From assembly GCA_963735025.1 (NCBI GenBank), contig CAVTJG010000009.1, forward strand, positions 806,001-870,000: a DNA stretch of 64,000 nt, in the 5' to 3' direction. The position numbers and the translations under genes were made by a program. Under the pieces are notes generated by a model, which was given only the letters and a program-made list of their open reading frames with translations, had not been told where the DNA came from and searched no databases. Positions within the stretch are counted from its first letter, which is position 1. Every line of letters starts with the position of its first letter. The DNA is from JAABRB01 sp963735025 (GTDB lineage Bacteria > Pseudomonadota > Gammaproteobacteria > Burkholderiales > SG8-39). Shown piece by piece: positions 35,684-45,984 of the stretch.

Positions 35684-36544
35684 ATGGCCACCGATTTCCC
35701 GTTCGTGCACGTGGACGACGTTGCGCCGCGCAACATGGATCCGAAGCAGGGCTGGAGCATCTCGGATTTCCGGATCATCATGGACGGGCGCATGGGCTGC
35801 TCGTCGACGATCTTCCGCGGCCTCTTCATGCCGGGGGCGATCCACAAGAAGCACCGCCACGACAACTGCGACGAGATGTATTACGTGCTGCGCGGACACG
35901 GATTGGCCGGCGCGGGGGACGATCGAGTCGAGCTCTACGCGGGCCACTATCACTACATTCCGCGCGGCACCGAGCACTGGCTCGTCAATTTGAGCAGGAC
36001 CGAGCCGATCGAGGTGTACGGGATCTACGACCGCTCGCCGAGCGTCGAGGCGACCGGCTACGTCTACACCGGCGACATCACCGATGCCGACCTCACGGCG
36101 CCGCGTACCCCGAGCCGCGCTCGCAAGCACCCGGTCATCCACGACGATCTCGTGCCGATCTACAAGACCTCGCGCGGCGAAGGCTGGACGCAGGATTTCT
36201 TCAACCAGCCGATCAGCCGTATCCACGGCGCGACGACGACGTGGATGCAGGGCTACTTCGGCGCAGGCACCGTGCACCAGAAACACATCCATGAAAACTG
36301 CGAGGAGATCTGCTACATCCTCAAGGGGCACGGGCTCGCGGGCGTGGGCAAGCACCGCGTCGAGCTGCACGCCGGACACTTTCACTATATCCGTCCCGGC
36401 GAAGAACACTGGCTCGTCAACCTGAGCAAGACCGACGTCCTGATCGCGCCCGGCTGGTACATCGGGGCGGGCGATCTCGACGAGACCGGTTACCGACACC
36501 TCGGGCCGGTCACCGCGGAGGATCTCAAGGAGCGCACCGCATAG
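35684..36544 (+). CDS. bicupin (two tandem cupin domains)
   Basis: A 286-residue protein made of two similar cupin domains. Domain 1 has KKHRHDNCDEMYYVLRGHG and HYHYIPRGTEHWLVNLS; domain 2 repeats KHIHENCEEICYILKGHG and HFHYIRPGEEHWLVNLS. Each has the His/Glu/His ligand set for one metal ion. Bicupins include oxalate decarboxylases, dioxygenases and isomerases. The ATG at 35684 follows GAGGAGGAGCC. It is divergent from the PuuE-like deacetylase and 199 bases upstream of the TRAP operon, so it may act on the substrate imported there. Confidence 0.9.
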   Translation: MATDFPFVHVDDVAPRNMDPKQGWSISDFRIIMDGRMGCSSTIFRGLFMPGAIHKKHRHDNCDEMYYVLRGHGLAGAGDDRVELYAGHYHYIPRGTEHWLVNLSRTEPIEVYGIYDRSPSVEATGYVYTGDITDADLTAPRTPSRARKHPVIHDDLVPIYKTSRGEGWTQDFFNQPISRIHGATTTWMQGYFGAGTVHQKHIHENCEEICYILKGHGLAGVGKHRVELHAGHFHYIRPGEEHWLVNLSKTDVLIAPGWYIGAGDLDETGYRHLGPVTAEDLKERTA

Positions 36545-36743
36545 GTGCATGCGGCTCGCATGGCCGGCGATTCGCTCGCTCGCGACCCACGGGTGCGCTT
36601 GGTCAACCCGCATGGACTTGGCTTATACTGCGCCGATCGCGCAGGGAGGAGGGCCCGGGGCGGTAACTTTGCTCCGCGATAGCTTTGCTTCGATTCACTT
36701 CCTGTCGATTTACCCGACCCACTTTCCACCGGGAGAATCCACC

Positions 36744-37835
36744 ATGGAACGACGCAAATTCTTGACGGGCGCCGCAGCGGGAGGAGCCGCTGTTGCCGCC
36801 TCAACTCTGTCGGCGCCTGCGATCTCGCAGGGAGTCAAGCAGCTGAAGATGGTGACCACATGGCCGAAGAACTTCCCTGGTCTCGGCACCGGCGCGGAGC
36901 GCCTCGCCGAGCGCATCACCACGATGTCGGGCGGCAAGCTGCAGGTCAAGGTGTACGCGGGCGGCGAGCTCGTGCCGCCGTTCCAGTCGTTCGACGCGGT
37001 CTCGCAGGGCAAGGCCGAGATGTGCCATTCGGTGTCGTACTACTGGCAGGGCAAGTCGCCGGCATTCAACTTCTTCGCCGCGGTGCCCTTCGGCATGACC
37101 GCCGACGAGCACTACGCGTGGATGCTCTGGGGCGACGGCCTGAAGTTGTATACGGAGCTGTGCGACCAGTTCAACGTCGTTCCGTTCATGCGCGCGAGCA
37201 CTGGCGTGCAGATGGGCGGCTGGTACCGCAAGGAAATGAAGTCGCTGGAGGACTTCAAGGGCCTGAAGTTCCGCATGCCGGGGCTGGGCGGCGAGGTGCT
37301 GCGCAAGCTGGGCGCCACGGTGGTCAATCTGCCGGGCGGCGAGATCTTCCCCGCGCTCCAGGCGGGCACGATCGACGGCACGGAGTGGGTGGGGCCGTTC
37401 AACGACCTGGCCTTCGGCTTCTACAAAGTTGCGAAGTACTACTACTGGCCGGGATTCCACGAGCCGAACACCACCGGTGAAGTGCTGGTCAACAAGACGG
37501 TGTGGGCGGGCCTGTCGAAGGAGCAGCAGGAAATCATCCGGGTCGCGGTGCAGGCCGAGTCGACGATCGAGTTCGCCGAGTTCAACTACAAGAACGCCGA
37601 TTCGCTCGACGTGCTGCTCAAGAAGCACGGCGTTCAGCTGCGCGAGTTCTCGCCCGAGATGATGAAGGGCTTCTACGATGCGTCCATGGAGGTCATCTCG
37701 GAAGTCGGCAACAAAGACCCGTTCACCAAGAAGGTCTACGAGAACTTCATGGCGGCGCGCACCAAGGCGATCGGCTGGAGCCGGCTCGGCGAGCAGGGCT
37801 TCATGGACGCGCGCAGCGCGAACTTCAAGGGTTGA
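36744..37835 (+). CDS. TRAP transporter substrate-binding protein, TakP-like
   Basis: A 363-residue periplasmic binding protein. A leader with the single motif ERRKFLTGAAAGG (twin arginine) targets it to the Tat system. The mature part has MVTTWPKNFPGLGTGAERL, VSYYWQGKSPAFNFFAAVPF and TIDGTEWVGPFNDL, which place it in the TakP/DctP7 group for 2-oxo or hydroxy carboxylates. GGGAGAATCCACC precedes the ATG. It heads an operon with DctQ and DctM, in canonical P-Q-M order, unlike the first TRAP system in this window. Confidence 0.94.
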   Translation: MERRKFLTGAAAGGAAVAASTLSAPAISQGVKQLKMVTTWPKNFPGLGTGAERLAERITTMSGGKLQVKVYAGGELVPPFQSFDAVSQGKAEMCHSVSYYWQGKSPAFNFFAAVPFGMTADEHYAWMLWGDGLKLYTELCDQFNVVPFMRASTGVQMGGWYRKEMKSLEDFKGLKFRMPGLGGEVLRKLGATVVNLPGGEIFPALQAGTIDGTEWVGPFNDLAFGFYKVAKYYYWPGFHEPNTTGEVLVNKTVWAGLSKEQQEIIRVAVQAESTIEFAEFNYKNADSLDVLLKKHGVQLREFSPEMMKGFYDASMEVISEVGNKDPFTKKVYENFMAARTKAIGWSRLGEQGFMDARSANFKG

Positions 37836-37935
37836 GCGCGCGGTAAGCGCTTGGTAGGAACGCTTTCCCGGCGGGATCGCACGGTCCCGCCGGGGCGGTT
37901 GCGTCCATCACAAGGCCCGTGACAAGAAGAGCAGT

Positions 37936-38486
37936 ATGAGCGGCCTCGAGCGGATCGCGAGGGCGATCGACCTGACGAACGAGTGGATCGGGCGCGGTCT
38001 GGCGTGGCTCACGCTCGGGATGGTGCTGGTCACGTTCGTCGTGGTGCTGCTGCGCTACGTCTTCGGTCTCGGGTGGACCATCCTCCAGGAATCGGTCGTG
38101 TACATGCACGCGCTGGTGTTCATGGGCTGCGCGGGCTACACCCTCGTCCATAACGGCCACGTGCGCTGCGACATCTTCTATGGCGCCGCCTCGCCGCGCG
38201 GCAGGGCGAAGATCGACATCATCGGCACGTTCCTGTTCCTGATCCCGATGTGCGTCCTGATCATCTGGGTTTCCTGGCCCTACGCGGCGGCGTCCTGGGC
38301 GGTGCTCGAGGGCTCGCCTGAAGGCCGCATGGGCATTCCGGCCGTGTTCCTCCTGAAGACGTTGATATTGGTCTTCGCCGGACTGCTCGCCGTGCAGGCG
38401 GTCGCGCTGTTGCTGCACTCGGCGCTGTTCCTGGCCGGCGTGACGCCGTCGCGCGGCACGTTCGACAGCGAAACGGAAGCCGCCGA

Positions 38487-38490
<4 letters not shown>
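37936..38490 (+). CDS. TRAP transporter small permease subunit (DctQ family)
   Basis: A 184-residue membrane protein with four helices. It has the DctQ blocks LQESVVYMHALVFMGCAGYTL and HNGHVRCDIFYGAASPRGRA. It starts at ATG 37936, 100 bases after the binding protein stop, and its TGA overlaps the DctM ATG by 4 bases. It pairs with DctM in the inner membrane. Confidence 0.92.
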
Positions 38491-40064
<1,574 letters not shown>

Positions 40065-40096
40065 CGATCGGTAGCGCCACGCGCAGGCGGTCGGTT

Positions 40097-41000
40097 TCAG
40101 CCTCGTGTGCTCATCCCGCGCAGGACGATGTAGCCCATGGCGAGGCCGATGACGCCGAAGAGCAAGGCGATTGCGCGCTCCATCGTGCGCTGCGCGAACC
40201 GGCCCTGCAGGCTGGGGCCGATCTGGCCGCCGATGATCACGCCGGGCACGCTATAGCACACCAGATTCCAGGGAACCGCGGCGACGCCGCCGGCGGCGAT
40301 CAGGGTGATCACCTGCGTGATCGATGCGGCAGCAATCGTGACGGCTACCGTAAGCACGGAGGTGGCTGCAGCAACTGCGACGGGGACGTGATTACGTTTC
40401 ACGAGCTGCGGCATGATCACTTCGCCGATGCCCACGCCCAGCAGACCGGTCAGGAAGGCGCCCAGTCCCGTGAGGAGTCCTCCGCCGGCTCCCTGCCGCG
40501 GCTTACGATAGACGTAGGTAAAGCCGCGCCGGTCGGTCAGGCGCCGGACGGGTCTCACGCCGCCCGATACGTCCTCTTCCCGATGAGTCGGATCGATGTC
40601 ACGGCGGCGGCGAATGGCGCAGGACGATCGGGCAGAGCACGAGCATGAGCACGGCGTAGCAACCCTTGAGCAGCAGTTCGTGCTCCTTCAGCACGGCCAG
40701 GATCAGCGCGCCGACGATCGCGACCGGAACGGCCACTGCCAGGAACGGCAATGCGCTGGGAAAGTCGATCAGTCGCCTACGGTAGTAGCTGACGAATCCC
40801 GAAGCGAAACCGCACAGGCCGGTGAGGAGCGCGGCGCCGATGGCGGTAGCAGTGGTGAGCGGGTACTCGGGCCCGATCATCGGAAACGCGATGAGGAAGA
40901 TCGGGATGAAGAGTGCGGGCCCGCCGACGCCGCTCAACATCGCGGCCGTGGCCACCAGGATCGACACCGGGAACATGAACCAGTACATCGTCCAATCCAT
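40097..41000 (-). CDS. sulfite exporter TauE/SafE family protein (frameshifted)
   Basis: About 300 residues with eight hydrophobic segments. The N-terminal half (MDWTMYWFMFPVSILVATAA, then SGVGGPALFIPIFLIAFPMIG) reads to VLRHSPPP and then stops at 40599. The rest (RRRDIDPTHREEDV, then LTGLGAFLTGLLGVGIGEVI) continues in another frame. One base has probably been lost in the GGC-repeat tract around 40600-40612. The family moves sulfite, sulfonates or other organic anions out of, or into, the cell. It is convergent to the TRAP operon. Confidence 0.83.
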
Positions 41001-41101
41001 GCTCGCTTGCTTCGTCCCCTGGTTGGAACTGATCGACCGCCGGCCGGGGTGCCCACGGAGCGGGCGGGGTGGTGTTCCAGAGTGCTTGCGAGACGCGCGG
41101 C

Positions 41102-42007
41102 TCAGCGCTTCTCGTCGAGAAGCAGCGTGCGCGCTACAGCGAGCTCCTTCTTCACTGCGTCGTCGACCTTCGGGAAATGGAGGTCGAGCCGTTCCATCGA
41201 CTCGACGATAGCCGCGGCGACCACGAGGCGAGTGAACCACTTGTTGTCGGCGGGGACGACATACCACGGCGCATGCTCTGACGCCGTGTGTCGAATGACG
41301 TCCTCATAGGCGGCCATGTACTTGCCCCAGAATCCCCGCTCCCGCGCGTCGGCGCTCGAGAATTTCCAGTTCTTCTCGGGGCGGTCGAGCCGCTCCAGGA
41401 AGCGCTTCTTTTGCTCGTCCCGCGAGACGTTGAGGAAGAATTTCAGGATGAGATAGCCGTTGCGCGCGAGATAGCGCTCGAAATTGGCGATGTCCTCGTA
41501 GCGTTCGCGCCAGATCCGCTTCGTGACGAGCTTCGCGGGCAGCTTTTGTTTCGCGAGCAGCGCCTCGTGCACCCGCACCACGAGGACCTCCTCGTAGTAA
41601 CTCCGGTTGAAGATTCCGATCCGCCCGCGCTCGGGAACTGCCTTCATGCAACGCCATAGAAAGTCGTGGTCGAGCTCCTCGCTCGACGGCGCCTTGAATG
41701 ACGTCACCTGCACGCCCTGCGGGTTGACCCCGGACATCACGTGCTTGATGGTGCCGTCCTTGCCGGCCGCGTCCATGGCCTGGAAGAGGAGCAGGACGCC
41801 CCAGCGGTCCTGTGCGTAAAGCTTCTCCTGTTCCTCGGCAAGCCACTCGACGCCGCGTACGAGCAACGCCTTCGCCTCCGACTTCTGCTCGGATTTGAAC
41901 TCGTGCGTGTCGCCCGGGTCGTGATCCTTGAGCTTGAAGGCCTTGCCTTTCGTGACGCGGTACGGACGCAGGAGCTTCTCGAGTTGCCTCAAGTCTATCT
42001 TGGCCAT
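41102..42007 (-). CDS. polyphosphate kinase 2 family protein
   Basis: A 301-residue PPK2-family enzyme. Walker A is FQAMDAAGKDGT (residues 75-86), Walker B is the IGIFNRSYYEEVLVVRVHE region, and a lid block RIWRERYEDIANFE follows. The arrangement of a single PPK2 domain with an N-terminal FKLKDHDPGDT segment is like polyphosphate:AMP/ADP phosphotransferases (PAP), which make ADP or ATP from polyphosphate. The start ATG 42007 is well placed. It is divergent from the phosphoketolase remnant and the GH65 genes, a sugar-energy cluster. Confidence 0.91.
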   Translation of the reverse strand: MAKIDLRQLEKLLRPYRVTKGKAFKLKDHDPGDTHEFKSEQKSEAKALLVRGVEWLAEEQEKLYAQDRWGVLLLFQAMDAAGKDGTIKHVMSGVNPQGVQVTSFKAPSSEELDHDFLWRCMKAVPERGRIGIFNRSYYEEVLVVRVHEALLAKQKLPAKLVTKRIWRERYEDIANFERYLARNGYLILKFFLNVSRDEQKKRFLERLDRPEKNWKFSSADARERGFWGKYMAAYEDVIRHTASEHAPWYVVPADNKWFTRLVVAAAIVESMERLDLHFPKVDDAVKKELAVARTLLLDEKR

Positions 42008-42186
42008 GACGCGACTTTCCCCTTGCGAGCGCGGTAAGCACCATGCAACGCACGGAAACTTAACCCATTTGTGCGGACATTGCCGGTGAACCCGGCAGAT
42101 CGCGTTGCGGATTGCGTCGTATCAATTCACGTAATACGGTCGGGTTTAGGATCGCGGAGGCAAATTGGAACGGAGGATTTCACGGC

Positions 42187-42757
42187 ATGGCGAGAAGACA
42201 GACAGCAGTACACAAGCGCACGAGAGGCGAATAGCGCGCTCTCGCCGGAAGGGCCGAAGCAGATCGACGCGTACTGGCGGTCGTGTTGCTCCCTCGCGGC
42301 GGTCATCCTGCTCCGCGAGCACTTTCCGACCCTCAAGATCCGGTTCATCGATGTCGTCGACCTCTACCGGATGACTCCGGCCTCGGAGCACCCCCACGGG
42401 CTCTCGGAACGGGACTTCGACAGCCTGTTCACCGTGGACCGGCCCATCATCTTCAATTTCCACGGCTACCCCTGGCTGATTCACCGACTTGCGTACCGCC
42501 GCACAAATCACCACAACCTGCACGTGCGCAGGTACAAGGAAAAGGGCAACATCAACACGCCGCTCGAGCTCGCCATCCGGAACGAGATCGACCGCTTCAG
42601 CCTGGCGATCGACGTCATCAACCGCGTTCCCGGGCTGCTCGTGGCCGGTGCGCACGTCAAGGAGAAGCTGCGGGACATGCAGATTACCTGTCGCCAATAT
42701 GCGTACGAGAACGGCGTCGACGAGCCTGCGCAGGCGGCCTGGAAATGGGCCGCTTGA
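42187..42757 (+). pseudogene. phosphoketolase remnant, both ends kept, core deleted, plus frameshift
   Basis: The first part (ALSPEGPKQIDAYWRS) matches the N-terminus of xylulose-5-phosphate/fructose-6-phosphate phosphoketolase. The rest (LAAVILLREHFPTLKIRFID through HPHGLSERDFDSLFT, then IIFNFHGYPWLIHRL to AWKWAA) matches its C-terminal domain of about 150 residues. About 600 residues, with the whole thiamine-diphosphate active site, are absent. The two ends join in frame near 42285. The ATG at 42187 has GGAGG 9 bases upstream but is in a different frame from ALSPEG, so one indel lies near 42230. It cannot be functional. The HAD gene follows 16 bases later. Confidence 0.85.
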
Positions 42758-42773
42758 GGGCGCCGCGAGGTCG

Positions 42774-43538
42774 ATGACCAGTTCCCACGGCTCGCACGTG
42801 ATCACGCGTGACCGCTTCGACGCGGTCCTGTTCGATCTGGACGGCGTCGTGACCGACACCGCCCAGATCCACGCGTCGAGCTGGAAGCACATGTTCGACG
42901 AGTACCTGCAAAAACGGGCACAGCGAGCGGGCGAGGCATTCCACCCGTTCGACATCGCGACCGACTACAAGCTGCACGTGGACGGCAAGCCGCGCTACGA
43001 CGGCGTGCGGGACTTTCTGCGCGCGCGCGGCATCGATCTCCCGCAGGGGTCGGCCCAGGACCCACCAAGCGCCGAATCCGTCTGTGGGTTGGGGAATCGC
43101 AAGAACGAGTTGGTCAACGCGGCGATCGCCGCGGGCGAAGTGGTGACCTTTCCCGGGACCGTGGCGCTGGTGCGAAAGCTCCGTGAACAGGGCTTCAAGT
43201 GTGCGGTCGTCACCTCGAGCCAGAATCGCGCGGCAGTACTCGACGCGGCAGGAATCGCTGACTTGTTCGACGCTGCCGTGGACGGCAATACGATCGTCGA
43301 GCTGGGTCTCGCGGGCAAACCGGCCCCCGATTCATTTCTGCAGGCGGCGAAAGCGCTCGAGGTTCCGCCCGAGCGGGCGGTCGTGGTCGAAGACGCCCTC
43401 TCCGGGGTCGAGGCGGGCGCGAACGGAAAGTTCGGCCTGGTGATCGGGGTGGCGCGCCACGGCAACGCCGCTGAGTTGAAGCAGCACGGCGCCCATGTGG
43501 TAGTTGCAGACCTCGCAGAGCTCGATCAAGGGAACTGA
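42774..43538 (+). CDS. HAD family hydrolase, beta-phosphoglucomutase-like
   Basis: A 254-residue HAD enzyme. Motif I is FDLDGVVTDTAQIH (two Asp), motif II is the Ser/Thr in CAVVTSSQN, the Lys is in GKPAPDSFL, and motif IV is VVVEDALSGVEAG. The cap block has ASSWKHMFDEYL and KPRYDGVRDFL, like beta-phosphoglucomutase, which interconverts beta-glucose 1-phosphate and glucose 6-phosphate. It ends 7 bases before the GH65 phosphorylase gene, which produces beta-glucose 1-phosphate, so the pair makes a sensible two-step pathway. Confidence 0.89.
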   Translation: MTSSHGSHVITRDRFDAVLFDLDGVVTDTAQIHASSWKHMFDEYLQKRAQRAGEAFHPFDIATDYKLHVDGKPRYDGVRDFLRARGIDLPQGSAQDPPSAESVCGLGNRKNELVNAAIAAGEVVTFPGTVALVRKLREQGFKCAVVTSSQNRAAVLDAAGIADLFDAAVDGNTIVELGLAGKPAPDSFLQAAKALEVPPERAVVVEDALSGVEAGANGKFGLVIGVARHGNAAELKQHGAHVVVADLAELDQGN

Positions 43539-43545
43539 CCGCGAC

Positions 43546-45924
43546 ATGCGCCACCACGAACGGGTCAAGCCGCCGCCGCACGATTACGTCGCGGACGAAT
43601 GGAACTGGATCGAGCGCCGGTTCCATCCCGAATTCATGGCCCAGACCGAGACGATCCTCGCGCTCGGCAACGGTTACCTCGGCATGCGCGGCGCGCCGGA
43701 GGAGGGCGGTCCGGTCGTGCAGAGCGGAACCTTCGTCAACGGCTTCCACGAGACCTGGCCGATCGTCTACGGCGAGCAGGCGTACGGATTCGCCCGCACC
43801 GGCCAGACGATGCTGAGCGTCACCGACGCGAAGAACATCAAGCTCTTCGTGGACGACGAGCCGTTCTGGCTCGCGACCGCGAACATGCTGCGCTTCGACC
43901 GGCGCCTGAACATGCGCGCGGGCACGCTGGACCGCGAGATCCTGTGGGAGACGCCTGGCGGCAAGCAGGTGCTCATCCGTTCGCGGCGCCTGGTCTCCTT
44001 CGAGCACCGGCATGCCGCGGCGATCTCGTACGAGATCACCGTGCTCAACGCGCGCGCGCCGGTGGTGATCTCCTCCGAGGTGCTCGCCGAGCGACGCGGC
44101 GCCCCGCGCGGCGGCAACGATCCCCGACGCGGGAAGATTTTCAGCGGGAGGGTCCTGCAGCCCCGCACCAGCCACGCGAACGACCGGCGAATCCTGCTCG
44201 CCCACGGCACCGACCGGACGAAGATGGTCCTTGCGTGCGGCATCGACCACGCGATCGAGACGGAATGCCGGTACGCCACGAAGGCGGCGAACACCGAGGA
44301 CTTCGGCCAGGTGACGTTCACGATCGACGCCGCGCCCGGTCGCCCGATCCGGCTCGCGAAGTTCATCGCGTATCACACTTCCGCGACAGCATCGCCGGAA
44401 CAGGTGTGCGGGCGCGTCGACTGGACACTCGACCGCATCGTGGCGGAAGGATTCGATTCGCTCGCGGACGGCCAGCAGCGCTTCATGGACGACTTCTGGC
44501 GGCGCAGCGACGTCCAGATCCAGAACGTGCAGACGGGCAGGGTCCGGCGCACGACCGTCGAAGTGCAGCAGGCCATCCGGTTCAACCTGTTCCACATCCT
44601 TCAGGCTTCCGCACGAGCGGAGAATGCGGGCGTCCCTGCCAAGGGGCTCACGGGAAATGCCTACGAGGGGCAGTACTTCTGGGACTGCGAGATCTACGTG
44701 CTGCCCTTCCTCATCTACACCGCTCCGCGCATCGCGCGGAACCTGCTGCTCTTTCGCTACCGCATGCTGGACAAGGCACGCGAGCGGGCGAGGGAGCTCA
44801 GCCACCAGGGCGCCCTTTTTCCCTGGCGGACGATCAGCGGCGAGGAGGCTTCCGCGTATTACGCGGCGGGCACCGCCCAGTACCACATCAACGCGGACAT
44901 CATGTATGCGCTGCGCAAATACGTGAACGCCACAGGGGACGAGGAGTTCCTGCAGCAATACGGCGCGGAAATGCTCATCGAGACTGCGCGCTTCTGGGTC
45001 GACATCGGCTTCTTCTCGGAGCGCAAGGGCGGAAGGTTCTGCATCAACGGCGTGACCGGGCCCGACGAATACAACACCGTCGTCAACAACAACACGTACA
45101 CGAATCTCATGGCGCGGGAGAACCTGCGTTACGCTGCGCAGACGGTCGAGGCGCTACGCGTGTCGAATCCGGAGGTCTTCGCCGAGCTCGTGCACAAGAC
45201 CGCGCTCGATCTCGGGGAGGTCGAGGACTGGCGCCGCGCCGCGGACCACATGTACGTCCCGTTCGACCGGGAAACCGGAATCTACCCGCAGGACGACAGC
45301 TTCCTCGATCGCGAGCAATGGGACTTCGCGAACACGCCGCCGGAAAAATATCCGCTGCTGCTCCACTACCACCCGCTCAACATCTACCGCCACCAGGTGA
45401 TCAAGCAGACCGACGTGATCCTGGCGATGTTCCTGCTCGGTCACGAGTTCACGCTCGAAGAGAAGCGGCGCAACTTCCTCTTCTACGACCCGCTCACGAC
45501 CGGCGATTCCTCGCTCTCGTCCTGCGTCGAGGCGATCGTCGCGGCCGAGATCGGCGAGTTCGAGAAGGCTACCGAGTACGGCATGGCGGCGCTGCTCATG
45601 GATCTGGCGGATGTCGGCGGCAACGTGCACGACGGCTGCCACATCGCGTCCATGGGCGGCACCTGGATGGTGACGGTCTACGGATTCGCGGGGATGCGCG
45701 ACTACGACGGCATGCTGTCGTTCCGGCCGAATCACGCGCCGGAGCGGCAATCGACCATGCGGTTTCCGCTGACTTACCACGGGCAGATGCTGGAGGTCGA
45801 AGTCGGGCCGGACGCGACGCGATACACGCTGCGGGAGGGTGAGCGCATCCAATTCCAGCACGAGGACGAGGTGATCGCGCTCACCCGCGACATGCCGAGT
45901 GCGCTCCGGACCAACGTCAAGTAG
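43546..45924 (+). CDS. glycoside hydrolase family 65 protein (maltose/trehalose/kojibiose phosphorylase-like)
   Basis: A 792-residue inverting disaccharide phosphorylase. The N-terminal beta-sandwich starts WNWIERRFHPEFMAQTETIL and LGNGYLGMRGAPEEG. The (alpha/alpha)6 barrel carries the catalytic Glu508 in NGVTGPDEYN and the phosphate region FLLGHEFTLEEK to TTGDSSLSSC. Family members cleave maltose, trehalose, kojibiose or nigerose with phosphate to beta-glucose 1-phosphate and glucose. The exact disaccharide cannot be told from sequence alone. The beta-phosphoglucomutase-like gene upstream consumes its product. The start is ATG 43546. Confidence 0.92.
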   Translation: MRHHERVKPPPHDYVADEWNWIERRFHPEFMAQTETILALGNGYLGMRGAPEEGGPVVQSGTFVNGFHETWPIVYGEQAYGFARTGQTMLSVTDAKNIKLFVDDEPFWLATANMLRFDRRLNMRAGTLDREILWETPGGKQVLIRSRRLVSFEHRHAAAISYEITVLNARAPVVISSEVLAERRGAPRGGNDPRRGKIFSGRVLQPRTSHANDRRILLAHGTDRTKMVLACGIDHAIETECRYATKAANTEDFGQVTFTIDAAPGRPIRLAKFIAYHTSATASPEQVCGRVDWTLDRIVAEGFDSLADGQQRFMDDFWRRSDVQIQNVQTGRVRRTTVEVQQAIRFNLFHILQASARAENAGVPAKGLTGNAYEGQYFWDCEIYVLPFLIYTAPRIARNLLLFRYRMLDKARERARELSHQGALFPWRTISGEEASAYYAAGTAQYHINADIMYALRKYVNATGDEEFLQQYGAEMLIETARFWVDIGFFSERKGGRFCINGVTGPDEYNTVVNNNTYTNLMARENLRYAAQTVEALRVSNPEVFAELVHKTALDLGEVEDWRRAADHMYVPFDRETGIYPQDDSFLDREQWDFANTPPEKYPLLLHYHPLNIYRHQVIKQTDVILAMFLLGHEFTLEEKRRNFLFYDPLTTGDSSLSSCVEAIVAAEIGEFEKATEYGMAALLMDLADVGGNVHDGCHIASMGGTWMVTVYGFAGMRDYDGMLSFRPNHAPERQSTMRFPLTYHGQMLEVEVGPDATRYTLREGERIQFQHEDEVIALTRDMPSALRTNVK

Positions 45925-45984
45925 CGGATCATCGGGACTCGTGGTGGAGAATGACGCCGAGTCGTCTAGAATTCTTCTTCTGAC

